Shown here one piece after another: positions 1 to 9,019 of a stretch of 64,000 nt of DNA. Under the pieces are notes generated by a model. It was not told where the DNA came from. It saw only the letters and a program-made list of their open reading frames with translations, and searched no databases. The position numbers and the translations under genes were made by a program. Each line of letters begins with the position of its first letter. The first letter of the stretch is position 1. This DNA comes from Bacteroidota bacterium (GTDB lineage: Bacteria; Bacteroidota; Bacteroidia; Bacteroidales; F082), in the NCBI GenBank assembly GCA_009773165.1, contig WOUZ01000017.1, positions 1 to 64,000 on the forward strand. Direction: 5' to 3'.

Positions 1-200
1 AAGAAAACCATCTTTCACTCCCTAACCCTTAGGATGTTGAAAGCTGAACCCCTTACATATCAACAAATTAAAATAAGTAGTTAATTAATCACCTCAATAT
101 TTTAATTTATAAGCTTAATGGAGAGCTTTTTAAAAAGTTTCAATTTAATTATTCGTACTTTAATCTTAACTATTTATCACATAACGATAAGGAAAACTAT

Positions 201-2759
201 TTGAGATTAAAATTAATAAGTTTGCAAGAATACGGTTGGAATAATAATTATTTTGAAACAATTAGTCCATATTTATTTTACTATAACAGTATAGAATTAC
301 CAGCTAAGAACGCATTTTCTATAGATTTATGGGGATATTTTAATAATTCTGATCCGGTAATTAAAAATTACCATCACATTCAACTTTCTGATATTTATAA
401 CGGGACAACATTTGTTAACCAATTCGAAACGAACAGTATTAATACAAAAATTCCAAGAGTTTTATACTTTGGCGATAACTCAAGTAATTTCACTAATATT
501 TTTCTTAACGGAGCCAATAGAGCTGTTAATCCTAATACAATTGAAGCATCAATTTTGAAAAAAATAGTCTATCCAACTGGTGGAATTACGGAGTTTTTAT
601 ATGAGCCAAATACATATTCAGGCAATAATATAAAATGTGATACAGAAATTACTTTTAACACAAATAGTAGCGGCTATTCAGTACATTACTTTTCAATTCA
701 AGACCCTGGTGCTTTTCTCTTAATGCAATTAAATATGCATCTTAACATTCCTCATAACCCGGGGGTATATGACCAAATGGAGGCTTCTGTTTCTGTAAAA
801 AACCAGCAAGGTGAATGGAAGAAATTTATCAAGTTTCTACCTACCCAAGAACCAACTAACAGCTTAATATCCAATATTCATGTAATGCTTGAACCAGGTG
901 ATTACCGGGTCGAAACATCTTCAGGAAATATATCTCAAATGCATATAAGTTTGGATGCAAAGCTTTTATCACAGGTTTCATGTGACAATATTAATGCAGA
1001 TGGATTAAGAGTTAAGGAAATTTTAAACTATGATAAAAACTATGTCTTGGCCAATAGCCAATTATATGAATACACATTTGACGGAATATCTTCGGGAATA
1101 AATATGAGTCCATTTGAATTTATTATAAATCAGTACGATTTATTTTACAATAATTACACTTATCGACAACCATGTTGCCTATTAGGATCAATTTATTTTC
1201 CATTTGATTGTCATACTTTCATTAATATTGGATCAACCTCATTTAGTAATGTTTCCCATGCAGCAAAAGGGAATCAGATTGGTTACTCAAAAGTATTGAG
1301 GCGCCAAATTTCCTCAGAAGAACAGAATTCAGGATATTCAATGTTTTATTTTGTAAATGAACCAACAAGTTACCAACCAGTTCGTTTGCCCTATTATCCA
1401 GGTGTTAAAAACCTCAAGAATGGAATAATTCTAAAGGAAGAACATTATAATAATAATAAGGATACTGTATATAAGAAAACCTATAATTACTCCAATGCTT
1501 TTGGATCAAATAAAAGTGTTATGGGTCTTATTACATTGAAAAATAATCATGAGTTCTGTCAAGATCCATTATTAGTCAAGTCTGTTGTTGGACAAGTTTA
1601 TTATAAAATATCTGATTGGTGGTTTCTTGAAAGAATACTTGAAGAAAAATTTGACTTGAATGGGCAAAAAACTATTTCATCTGAAATAAATTACAAATAT
1701 AATCCACTAAATAGATTACCCTCCCAAATAACAAATTCTTATTTGGAGGGGTTAGGTATTAAAGAAGTTTCACAGAAAATCAAGTATGTTGGTGATTACT
1801 CTGTTTATGTTCTTCCTTTTTTTAAAAATTTGATAGATAATCATATATTAGATAAAAAAATAAAAATCGAAAAAATCGAAAATGACTTTTTAGTTGATGG
1901 TAAATTAACGAGATTTACTGATTTCGGAGAACCTGAAATTGAATATATTTACGAAAATCCTGTAATTTCATTTCCTGAGGATCACAACGCTTCCGTGTTT
2001 TTACAACAAAACTATAATCCTAAAAGAGAATTTTCTTATTCTCATGGAAGTAATTCAGCTCTTGCAAATTTGGTTTCGCTTAAAGAAAAGAACAATTTAT
2101 CAAATAGTATTGATTGGGGCTATGCTTATTCAAAACCAATTTCATTTACTATAAATAGTACCAGTATGGAATCCTTACATACCTCCTTTGAAAACAATGA
2201 AAGCAACGACTGGTCCCTATACAGCGAAAACACAATTTTAAAAGTGGACGGTGGGGCGCATACAGGGGAATATGTGGTGAAGACCAATTCGAATGCAGGC
2301 CCTTTCAAGACTTTTTTGGTTGGACTGGAAGCTGAAAAGCATCCGGGGTATACTGCTTCGGTATGGGTAAAAGGTGGTTCAGGAGCTTTTATACATATTG
2401 AAGTGGATGGAAACTGGTCAACCCACGTCAGGAAAAACAATGTAGACGACCCGCAGCAGTGGAACCTGATAGAGATTGAAATTCCAAAAAGCAATTATGA
2501 ATCATTGCTTAATTCGAATCTGACATTTAAAGTGTATGTTGGCGGTGACGCCAACGCCCTGTGGGACGACATTCGTTTTCATCCCTCAGATGCCAGTATG
2601 ACAACCTACACCTATGCCCCACTCATTGGTACGACTTCGCAAAGCGATGCCAACAATCTGCCTACCTATTATGAGTATGACGCATTCGGTAGACTGAAGT
2701 ATATAAGGGATCACAAAAGAAACATCCTGAAAACCTTTGAATACAATTACGCCCACTAA
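201..2759 (+). CDS. YD-repeat/RHS-related surface protein, 5'-truncated
   Basis: This is the downstream part of a large Bacteroidota YD-repeat-type protein. The segment around residues 10-50 (LQEYGW, then LPAKNAF, then WGYFNN) and the block KKIVYPTGGITEFLYEPN near residue 125 are recurrent in these proteins, and the end YEYDAFGRLKYIRD is a YD-type motif. Residues about 655-800 look like a jelly-roll carbohydrate-binding module (TSFENNESNDW, WDDIRFHPSDA). The frame has no ATG: the first usable codon is TTG at 201, yet homologous-looking sequence (KLNGELFKKFQFNYSYFN) is already readable from about 111, and the frame is open back to a TAG at 78-80. The true N-terminus is therefore missing or broken. 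The first 1.95 kb is AT-rich while the part after about 2,160 is GC-richer. It ends 12 nt before the next gene, which suggests one operon. Precise role unknown. Confidence 0.6.
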   Translation: MRLKLISLQEYGWNNNYFETISPYLFYYNSIELPAKNAFSIDLWGYFNNSDPVIKNYHHIQLSDIYNGTTFVNQFETNSINTKIPRVLYFGDNSSNFTNIFLNGANRAVNPNTIEASILKKIVYPTGGITEFLYEPNTYSGNNIKCDTEITFNTNSSGYSVHYFSIQDPGAFLLMQLNMHLNIPHNPGVYDQMEASVSVKNQQGEWKKFIKFLPTQEPTNSLISNIHVMLEPGDYRVETSSGNISQMHISLDAKLLSQVSCDNINADGLRVKEILNYDKNYVLANSQLYEYTFDGISSGINMSPFEFIINQYDLFYNNYTYRQPCCLLGSIYFPFDCHTFINIGSTSFSNVSHAAKGNQIGYSKVLRRQISSEEQNSGYSMFYFVNEPTSYQPVRLPYYPGVKNLKNGIILKEEHYNNNKDTVYKKTYNYSNAFGSNKSVMGLITLKNNHEFCQDPLLVKSVVGQVYYKISDWWFLERILEEKFDLNGQKTISSEINYKYNPLNRLPSQITNSYLEGLGIKEVSQKIKYVGDYSVYVLPFFKNLIDNHILDKKIKIEKIENDFLVDGKLTRFTDFGEPEIEYIYENPVISFPEDHNASVFLQQNYNPKREFSYSHGSNSALANLVSLKEKNNLSNSIDWGYAYSKPISFTINSTSMESLHTSFENNESNDWSLYSENTILKVDGGAHTGEYVVKTNSNAGPFKTFLVGLEAEKHPGYTASVWVKGGSGAFIHIEVDGNWSTHVRKNNVDDPQQWNLIEIEIPKSNYESLLNSNLTFKVYVGGDANALWDDIRFHPSDASMTTYTYAPLIGTTSQSDANNLPTYYEYDAFGRLKYIRDHKRNILKTFEYNYAH

Positions 2760-2771
2760 CACAGCCAACGC

Positions 2772-4748
2772 ATGAAAACAAAGATACAACACAGCTTAAT
2801 CATTCTATTGATGGTTGTAGCAATGAACGCAATGTCGCAGCAAAGCGGCCTGGCCTGGTTCAAAAGCATAGCCTCTTCAGGTGTGGACCACTCTCCTGGA
2901 ATTGCTATTGACACAGCCGGGCAGGTGTTTATAGCCGTTAACTTCTCTTCGCCTCTGGCACTTGAGGCAGGTGGCGGCAGCGACACCCTCGATCCGGGCT
3001 TACATGGCGAAGCCATAGTGGCACAAATAAGTACCGAAAACGGAAGCCTGGTACGCTATTTTCACCTGAGTTCGCCCGGACACATAGCCATCACCGGTAT
3101 AGGTTTCTATCTGCAGCGTTTGGTTGTGAGCGGCAGCTGTCACGACTCGGTCTTTATAAAGCCCTCCGGCGGACAAGCCTCCTACCTTGGAGGAGGAACA
3201 GGTATCCACACCGGTTTCCAGCTATTTTGTGGAATTGAAGGCGACAATCCCACTTTTACCCAACCTGCTTCGGCAGCACTGCGGGCAGGTTTTGAGCGCA
3301 TTTGTGTTGCCGACAGCCTGCTGGTGACCACAGGAAAATACCTGCCCGACTCGGTAGCAGCCCGCCGGGTGATGATCACCAAAGGTGCAGCCGGGAGCAG
3401 GCCTGTCTACCTGCCCGGCAACACCTACGAGATGGAACTCAACGATTTGGGCTTTGCCTTTGGACATCTGTTCGTCTGCGGGTCGTTTCGCGACAGTCTT
3501 CAGTTGTACAACAGCACACTGTATGCCCTGGCCGGAAAAGATGCCTTTGTGGCTTTAGCCGACACCATCGATTCCACCTATCTCAACATACCCCTGTCGT
3601 GGCATGGATTGCAGGATGCTCATGCAGTGGCCTTGGCCACATATGATGCCTCGCTCTGGGTGGCGGTGAACTTTTCCGACACACTGCACCACGGCGTGGA
3701 TCAACGCCTCGATGGCCGCGGAGGCGGCGAGGCAGCCCTGTTCAGGTACGACAGCCTCTTGCAGCTTCAGGCCACCTACCACCTCAAAGGAAACAGGAGC
3801 GAACGGATAGAAAAACTCTTTGTGAGTGCCAACAAACTCTATGTACTGGCCAATGTTTCGAGCGACAGCTGCGAGCTGATACACACCGGTAACAGCCCCC
3901 TGCCATTGGGCCATTCCTATGGCACAGGTGCTCATACCCTCCTGAGCATCGACACTTCCGGGGCAGCCGACCTCGTTTGGATGGCAAGGGAAGGCCGCTT
4001 AGGCAGGCTCACCGGTGTGCACAAGATTTCGCCCACCGAAACCCTCCTTTCAGGCTTGTATGGCAACACCATCACCATCGATTCGGTGCCGTATGAACCC
4101 TATGGCATACAGAATGTGTATGTGCTGCGTATCGACGACCTTTGCCTGAGCCGGCTCAAGACCTCGAAGGAAACTTTTAAGTTCTGCCAGGGCGATTCAC
4201 TGTTGCTGGCCTATGCTTTGCCTTCACCCGGCAATGTGTTGCAGCCCACCGAAAAAAGCAGCGACCAATTCTATGTGAGCAGGCCCGGCACTTACATCAT
4301 CCCCTACGAAAGTGAATGCGGCTGTCTTGACGCCGACACCCTCCAATTTGAATGGTACAAGCCACGCCCCGGCGAGAACCCCCTGGCAGTGGTACAGTCG
4401 GGCATCAACGCCTTCAGGCTGGCCGAAGGCGGCATCATCGAGCTGCGTTATGCCGGTGAATGCACACAAGCATACGAGCCCCGGCAGGCACAGTTCAGCC
4501 TGCAGCCCAATCCTTCAAAAACCCACAGCTACCTGATGGCGACACTGCCTGAGGCGGGGGTTTTGCTGATGGAACTTACCGATGGTCATGGGGCGGTGGT
4601 GTGGCAAAACAAGCATACCCTTGTCAGTGGAAGCCATCAGCTGCCTGTGGCCGTGCAGACCCTGCAGCCCGGCAGTTATTTCCTGCGGCTGCATTTCGAC
4701 ACCGGCCTGAAAACCAGCCATGCCGTGCTTAAACTCACCAGGTTATAA
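2772..4748 (+). CDS. Secreted T9SS type A sorting domain protein
   Basis: A 658-residue exported protein. Residues 1-23 form a Sec signal peptide (basic MKTK, hydrophobic LIILLMVVAMNAM, then SQQ). The middle has no catalytic motif I recognise; it reads as beta-rich, propeller-like repeats with many VALATYD and LYVLANVS-type strands. The last 85 or so residues, from FSLQPNPSK, match the type A C-terminal sorting domain: PNP start, a central ELTDGHGAVVW strand and a GSYFLRL ending, which directs export through the type IX secretion system. The ATG follows the upstream gene by 12 nt and the stop precedes the RHS start by 19 nt, so the three are probably co-transcribed. Inference: it may help present or anchor the neighbouring YD-repeat proteins at the surface. 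Confidence 0.8.
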   Translation: MKTKIQHSLIILLMVVAMNAMSQQSGLAWFKSIASSGVDHSPGIAIDTAGQVFIAVNFSSPLALEAGGGSDTLDPGLHGEAIVAQISTENGSLVRYFHLSSPGHIAITGIGFYLQRLVVSGSCHDSVFIKPSGGQASYLGGGTGIHTGFQLFCGIEGDNPTFTQPASAALRAGFERICVADSLLVTTGKYLPDSVAARRVMITKGAAGSRPVYLPGNTYEMELNDLGFAFGHLFVCGSFRDSLQLYNSTLYALAGKDAFVALADTIDSTYLNIPLSWHGLQDAHAVALATYDASLWVAVNFSDTLHHGVDQRLDGRGGGEAALFRYDSLLQLQATYHLKGNRSERIEKLFVSANKLYVLANVSSDSCELIHTGNSPLPLGHSYGTGAHTLLSIDTSGAADLVWMAREGRLGRLTGVHKISPTETLLSGLYGNTITIDSVPYEPYGIQNVYVLRIDDLCLSRLKTSKETFKFCQGDSLLLAYALPSPGNVLQPTEKSSDQFYVSRPGTYIIPYESECGCLDADTLQFEWYKPRPGENPLAVVQSGINAFRLAEGGIIELRYAGECTQAYEPRQAQFSLQPNPSKTHSYLMATLPEAGVLLMELTDGHGAVVWQNKHTLVSGSHQLPVAVQTLQPGSYFLRLHFDTGLKTSHAVLKLTRL

Positions 4749-4767
4749 ACAACAACAGCATACAGCC

Positions 4768-7700
4768 ATGAAAAACAGATATATAACAGCCGCGGTTTGC
4801 ATCGCACTTTGCTGGCAGATGCAAAGCAGCCTGCTCAAGGCACAAACCAGTTCGATGAACTACATCAAAAGCATTGAATTAATGGCCGGGGTGACGACAC
4901 CTGAGGGCGTCAATAGTTTGCCTGAAGATTTAAAACGAACATCCATCACCTATTTCGATGGATTGGGGCGTCCCATACAAGAGGTGACAATAGCAAAGAG
5001 TCCGGGAAGGAACGACCTTGTGCAGCACATCGAATATGATGGTTTCGGGCGCACACCCCTGCAATACCTGCCTTATACGGCAGCAAGTCAGGGAGGAGGG
5101 TATCATGCCAATGCGATAAACAGCTTGCAGCAGTTTTACAGCGGGAGTGTGCCCGGCATTCCACAGACCGGAGTTTATTACGCCCAAACCGACTATGAGC
5201 CCTCACCCCTGAACAGGGTATTGCGTACAGCATCGCCGGGCGAAGCCTGGGCGCTTGACAACGGGCATGCGGTGGGTTACGATTATGGTACCAATGTCCC
5301 CTACGAAGTAATAAGGTTTGGTGTGCAAGGCAATGATATCACGAGTTCATCACATTATGATGCCTCAACACTTTTTAAAAATACTGTTACCGACGAAGAC
5401 GGGCAAACAAGCATCACCTATACCGACCTTGAGGGGCGGGTTGTCATGAAGCGTGCTGTTCTGGGATCAAACGACTTTGCCGACACCTATTATGTGTATA
5501 ACGAGCTGGGATTGCTGGTATGCGTGATGATGCCGGAAGCCAACAAAACCACAGGCACTTTCACCGATTGGAAGAACGCCTTTCAGTACAAATACGATGC
5601 GCGCAAACGATTAGTGAGAAAGCAAATACCGGGAGCTGACAGCATTTGCTATATCTACAACAAAGCCGACTTGCTTGTGGCTGAACAAGATGGAAATATG
5701 CGCAAACAGCAAACCTGGAAGTTCTATAAATATGATGGTCTGCAAAGAGTCATACTTGAAGGTTTTCTGTATTCTAATACTTCCAATCGTGTACAGATGC
5801 AGCAAACAGCTGATACATACAGTACCACCTTGTTTGAAATAAAACAGGTTGGATATTTTGATTACTTCCTTGGTTATTCGAACAATGCATTTCCGTACAT
5901 AACAGGTGGCAGTAATATTAAACAAGCCTATTATTACGACGATTACCTATTCGAAGGAGACAATCTCAACTCTATTTACGGCGTTTATTTTCAGCCTGAT
6001 GGTTTTTCAGATGCGGCTACATTGATGACTAAAGGAAAATTGACAGGAAAAATAGACAAAAGCACCAATACAACAGAGGTTTTTTACTATGATGAATATG
6101 GCAGGATCGTGCAACGTGCAATGAGCTATTTTTCCGGGGTGTTCTACGAAGGTAATAAGTTCAGCTTTAACGGTCAATTGCTGCAATCCAACAAACGCTT
6201 CAAAAACCCCAGCAATAACTTCTATGAATATTCTTTTTCCTACTTTTACGACCATGATTGGCGGCCCACCTACACCGAGTTGAAGGTTGGAGGTGTCATC
6301 CAACGACTCAACTCCATGCAATACAACGAATTGTCGCAGCTGGAAACCAACTACCTGCACGGTGATGCCACCTACTACCTGCAGCGGCAAAGCTATGCCT
6401 ACAACATCCGCGGATGGCTCACGGGTATCAACAACATCCTGCAAGGCAGTTCGGGGGTGTTTGCACAAAAGCTGTACTACAACACTGTTCCTCAAGGTAC
6501 CTCGTCGCAAGCCACTGCCCGCTACAACGGCAACATCAGTGCAAGCGAGTGGAGGGTTGATGGCATCACGCCAACCGACTTCAGCAGTGGTTATGCTTTC
6601 AGTTACGACGCATTGAACAGGCTCACCAAGTCAGCCTATTACAAACGCAATACCAGCACCACGATGATTGCATGGGAAGGCACAGCTTCCAACAAAGGTA
6701 GCTGGGGAGCGATCACTGGCATTGGCTCTGAGAAAGACATCACCTACGACAAAAACGGCAACATCAGAACCCTGAGCCGTCATGGTCGCCGGGACTCCGA
6801 CACCGATATCGTGCTGTTCGACAACCTGAGCTATTCCTACGAGGGCAACCGGCTGAAATCGGTTTACGATGCAGTTGCCGGACAAAACTCCCTGGGTGAT
6901 TTTCCGGGCGATGGCTCGGGCATTGCTGCCACATTTCGTTATGATGCCAATGGAAACATGAGTGGTGATCCTGTGCGTGGCTTGAGGCTCTCCTACAACC
7001 AACTCAATATGCCTACAATCATCCAGCACACCAAAGGCCGCATCGAAAACACCTACGCCTGGGATGGCAGCAAGCGCCGCCGGGTGGTGCTCGATTACAA
7101 CAATAACACCTTGAGCGACGAGTGCTATTATGGCGACCTTGTTGTTGAAAACGGGCACCCCACTCGCATCCTCCATGGCGAAGGTTATGTAGATATTAAC
7201 AGGATGCCGGTGTTTAACTACCACCTGAAAGATCACCTTGGCAATGTGCGTGCGGTGATCAGCAGCAGCTACGGCCCGGGAGCCTACACCCTCAGCCAGG
7301 CCAGCGACTACTATCCTTTCGGGATGGCTCATACGGTTGAGATCAGCAGCATCAAGAATGGCAAAGCTTTGGAAGCCGTGCGTGCTGAACCCCGCGAAAT
7401 CATGGACGACAGCAAAACCTTCACCCGCAGCAACGCCTACCTCTACAACGGCAAGGAAGAACAACCCATGCCGGGGAAGTGGTTGGACTACGGGGCACGG
7501 TTTTATGATGCTACAATTGGCAGATGGCATGTCCTAGACCCCAAAGCTGATAAATACTTGTCTCTATCACCATATGTTTATTGTCTAAATAATCCATTAA
7601 TATTTGTAGACCCCGATGGTAAGGACGTTGAAATTATTATTGGAAAACCATACACAGATTCTAAAGGGAAAGAACATCCCTATGGGCATATGGCATTAAG

Positions 7701-8253
7701 AGTACACGGTAAAGGTTATAATTATGTTTTTGATTTTGGAAGATATGGTAAAACATGGCCTATAGGTGCGGGAGAGGGCATTTTAAATGTTTACAAAGAC
7801 GGGAGTAAATATTTATCAAGTGAGCAACGCATTAGAGAATCTATAGGGTATAACATATCTACAACAGCAGCAGAGGATCAAAAGGTCATAGATTATTACT
7901 TAACCCTTGTTAAAGAGAATGACAGTAAAGCTTCAGAAACAACTGGTGGGGCAGTTCCCGGAGGAGGGGGAACTGCTTACGAATTAAAGGATGACTACGC
8001 TGTTATGAGTAATAATTGTGTTACAAAATCCGCCGACGGTCTTAAGCAAATTGGGAAGGATAAAGTTGGAGAAGGATACGACCCTCGTGATGTTCTTGAA
8101 AATTTTGAAGCCAATTACGAAAAAATGGGTTTTACAAAGACAACGGTTTATTTAGAAGGCGGCGGAACTAAGGTAGTTTATGAGAAAAAAGAGACAAAAA
8201 ATACTAATGATGAGTTATGGAGGAGAAGAAAGCCCAATCCAAATCATTATTGA
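4768..8253 (+). CDS. Complete RHS/YD-repeat polymorphic toxin with unassigned C-terminal tip
   Basis: A 1161-residue protein. ATG 4768 is preferred over the in-frame ATG 48 nt upstream because it begins a clean Sec signal peptide (MKNRYITAAVCIALCWQMQ). Residues about 40-200 are the DUF6443-type N-terminal domain (YFDGLGRPIQEV), followed by many YD repeats (YNELGLLV, YNIRGWLTG, YDKNGNIRTL). The RHS-associated core spans about 815-945 ([44 protein letters not shown]). From about residue 949 the sequence becomes AT-rich, typical of an exchangeable toxin tip. The tip has a GHMALRV motif (His974) and NNCVTKSADGL (Cys1084). The His-before-Cys order recalls circularly permuted papain-fold hydrolases (LRAT/YiiX type); this is inference. 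The next gene is a candidate immunity protein. Confidence 0.85.
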   Translation: MKNRYITAAVCIALCWQMQSSLLKAQTSSMNYIKSIELMAGVTTPEGVNSLPEDLKRTSITYFDGLGRPIQEVTIAKSPGRNDLVQHIEYDGFGRTPLQYLPYTAASQGGGYHANAINSLQQFYSGSVPGIPQTGVYYAQTDYEPSPLNRVLRTASPGEAWALDNGHAVGYDYGTNVPYEVIRFGVQGNDITSSSHYDASTLFKNTVTDEDGQTSITYTDLEGRVVMKRAVLGSNDFADTYYVYNELGLLVCVMMPEANKTTGTFTDWKNAFQYKYDARKRLVRKQIPGADSICYIYNKADLLVAEQDGNMRKQQTWKFYKYDGLQRVILEGFLYSNTSNRVQMQQTADTYSTTLFEIKQVGYFDYFLGYSNNAFPYITGGSNIKQAYYYDDYLFEGDNLNSIYGVYFQPDGFSDAATLMTKGKLTGKIDKSTNTTEVFYYDEYGRIVQRAMSYFSGVFYEGNKFSFNGQLLQSNKRFKNPSNNFYEYSFSYFYDHDWRPTYTELKVGGVIQRLNSMQYNELSQLETNYLHGDATYYLQRQSYAYNIRGWLTGINNILQGSSGVFAQKLYYNTVPQGTSSQATARYNGNISASEWRVDGITPTDFSSGYAFSYDALNRLTKSAYYKRNTSTTMIAWEGTASNKGSWGAITGIGSEKDITYDKNGNIRTLSRHGRRDSDTDIVLFDNLSYSYEGNRLKSVYDAVAGQNSLGDFPGDGSGIAATFRYDANGNMSGDPVRGLRLSYNQLNMPTIIQHTKGRIENTYAWDGSKRRRVVLDYNNNTLSDECYYGDLVVENGHPTRILHGEGYVDINRMPVFNYHLKDHLGNVRAVISSSYGPGAYTLSQASDYYPFGMAHTVEISSIKNGKALEAVRAEPREIMDDSKTFTRSNAYLYNGKEEQPMPGKWLDYGARFYDATIGRWHVLDPKADKYLSLSPYVYCLNNPLIFVDPDGKDVEIIIGKPYTDSKGKEHPYGHMALRVHGKGYNYVFDFGRYGKTWPIGAGEGILNVYKDGSKYLSSEQRIRESIGYNISTTAAEDQKVIDYYLTLVKENDSKASETTGGAVPGGGGTAYELKDDYAVMSNNCVTKSADGLKQIGKDKVGEGYDPRDVLENFEANYEKMGFTKTTVYLEGGGTKVVYEKKETKNTNDELWRRRKPNPNHY

Positions 8254-8283
8254 TTAATAAAACGATTGCAGCAAAATAATTTT

Positions 8284-8643
8284 ATGAAAAAAAATTTCAA
8301 ATTAAAGTTCGTTTTTTTTTGTGCTGGATGTGTTTTGGGATTAGCAATAGGAATAGCCTATAATTATCTTAAGAGCAATGGGTCTGAATACTATGAACTA
8401 AAAAATGATTATTGTATTAGTAACAAGGGAGTCATAAAATCTGGAACATTAGTAAAATTTGATAAGGCTATGCCCGAAAATTTTTCTAGGTATATCCTAT
8501 ATCTGAATATACATGACGGTGAGGAGATAATGAAATATGGTAATAGTAAAAGAGGTTTGATTGTTCCTTATTGGTTAAATCCGGATAATGATAGTGCATG
8601 TGTAAAAAAACAAGTAAGCCCAGTTGTCCGTAGTGTTCCGTAG
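8284..8643 (+). CDS. Small membrane-anchored protein, candidate immunity gene
   Basis: A 119-residue protein that starts 30 nt after the RHS stop. The ATG at 8284 begins MKKNFKLKF and is followed by a hydrophobic stretch (FVFFCAGCVLGLAIGIAY), either a signal anchor or signal peptide, then a short polar domain. I recognise no family. Its place directly behind a toxin tip and its low GC, matching that tip, fit a cognate immunity protein, which is an inference from position. The end (SPVVRSVP) lies just before two hairpins; I cannot tell whether this C-terminus is native or was trimmed by recombination. Confidence 0.55.
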   Translation: MKKNFKLKFVFFCAGCVLGLAIGIAYNYLKSNGSEYYELKNDYCISNKGVIKSGTLVKFDKAMPENFSRYILYLNIHDGEEIMKYGNSKRGLIVPYWLNPDNDSACVKKQVSPVVRSVP

Positions 8644-8650
8644 ATAAATG

Positions 8651-8677
8651 CTATCCTAAGTTTGCAACTTCGGATAG
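8651..8677. other. Stem-loop after RHS/immunity pair
   Basis: The arms CTATCC and GGATAG enclose a second stem AAGTT/AACTT with loop TGC. It lies between the stop of the candidate immunity gene and the bidirectional terminator. It may be an RNA 3' end or a recombination remnant. Confidence 0.4.
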
Positions 8678-8686
8678 CTATATAAA

Positions 8687-8728
8687 AGCACCAAAGCCAG
8701 GCAACAATCGGGCTTTGGTGTTATTTTA
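8687..8728. terminator. Bidirectional intrinsic terminator
   Basis: The perfect 10-bp stem CACCAAAGCC/GGCTTTGGTG (8689-8698 and 8711-8720) is followed by TTATTTTA on the plus strand and AAAA-complement T's on the other side. It sits between the plus-strand toxin unit and the convergent XRE remnant, and it overlaps the end of the latter. Confidence 0.7.
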
Positions 8729-8999
8729 CTTCCGTAAGCAAGGAGCTTAAAGCATCTTTGAGTCTACGTTTACCGATAAAGGCATCAAGCATGATATAAA
8801 TGGTATGTTTTTCTTCATCGTTCAGGCTTTCCATCAGGGCCACTTTTTCCATAATAGACTTATCGTAAGAATTAATTTCTTTCAGTTCTTCGGTAGAAGC
8901 GAACAAATCCGATAGCGAAACCCCAAGAGCTTTAGCGATACGTTCTAATGTAGTTACAGACGGGTCAGTTTTGCCATTTTCAATACGGCTATATTGACC
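8721..8999 (-). pseudogene. XRE-family HTH regulator, 5'-truncated
   Basis: Read on the minus strand, 8999 down to 8721 gives 92 residues that open with [18 protein letters not shown] and ERIAKALGVSLSDLF, the second half of a helix-turn-helix of the Cro/cI (HTH_3) family. A helical tail follows, ending KDALSSLLTEVK. The usual first 25-30 residues (helices 1-2) are missing, and an in-frame TGA occurs at 9000-9002, immediately upstream. RHS core DNA begins at about 9017 on the other strand. The gene was evidently cut when the downstream RHS module joined here. An ATG-started product is unlikely; an internal TTG at 8906 would give only a non-DNA-binding tail. Confidence 0.8.
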
Positions 9000-9019
9000 T
9001 CACGCCAGGGCAGCAGCCG

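Noticed and set aside
6631-7530. 299-residue open frame antisense to the RHS gene
   Set aside because: It lies wholly opposite a well-supported coding region and has no family resemblance; similar shadows occur opposite the other RHS core copies.
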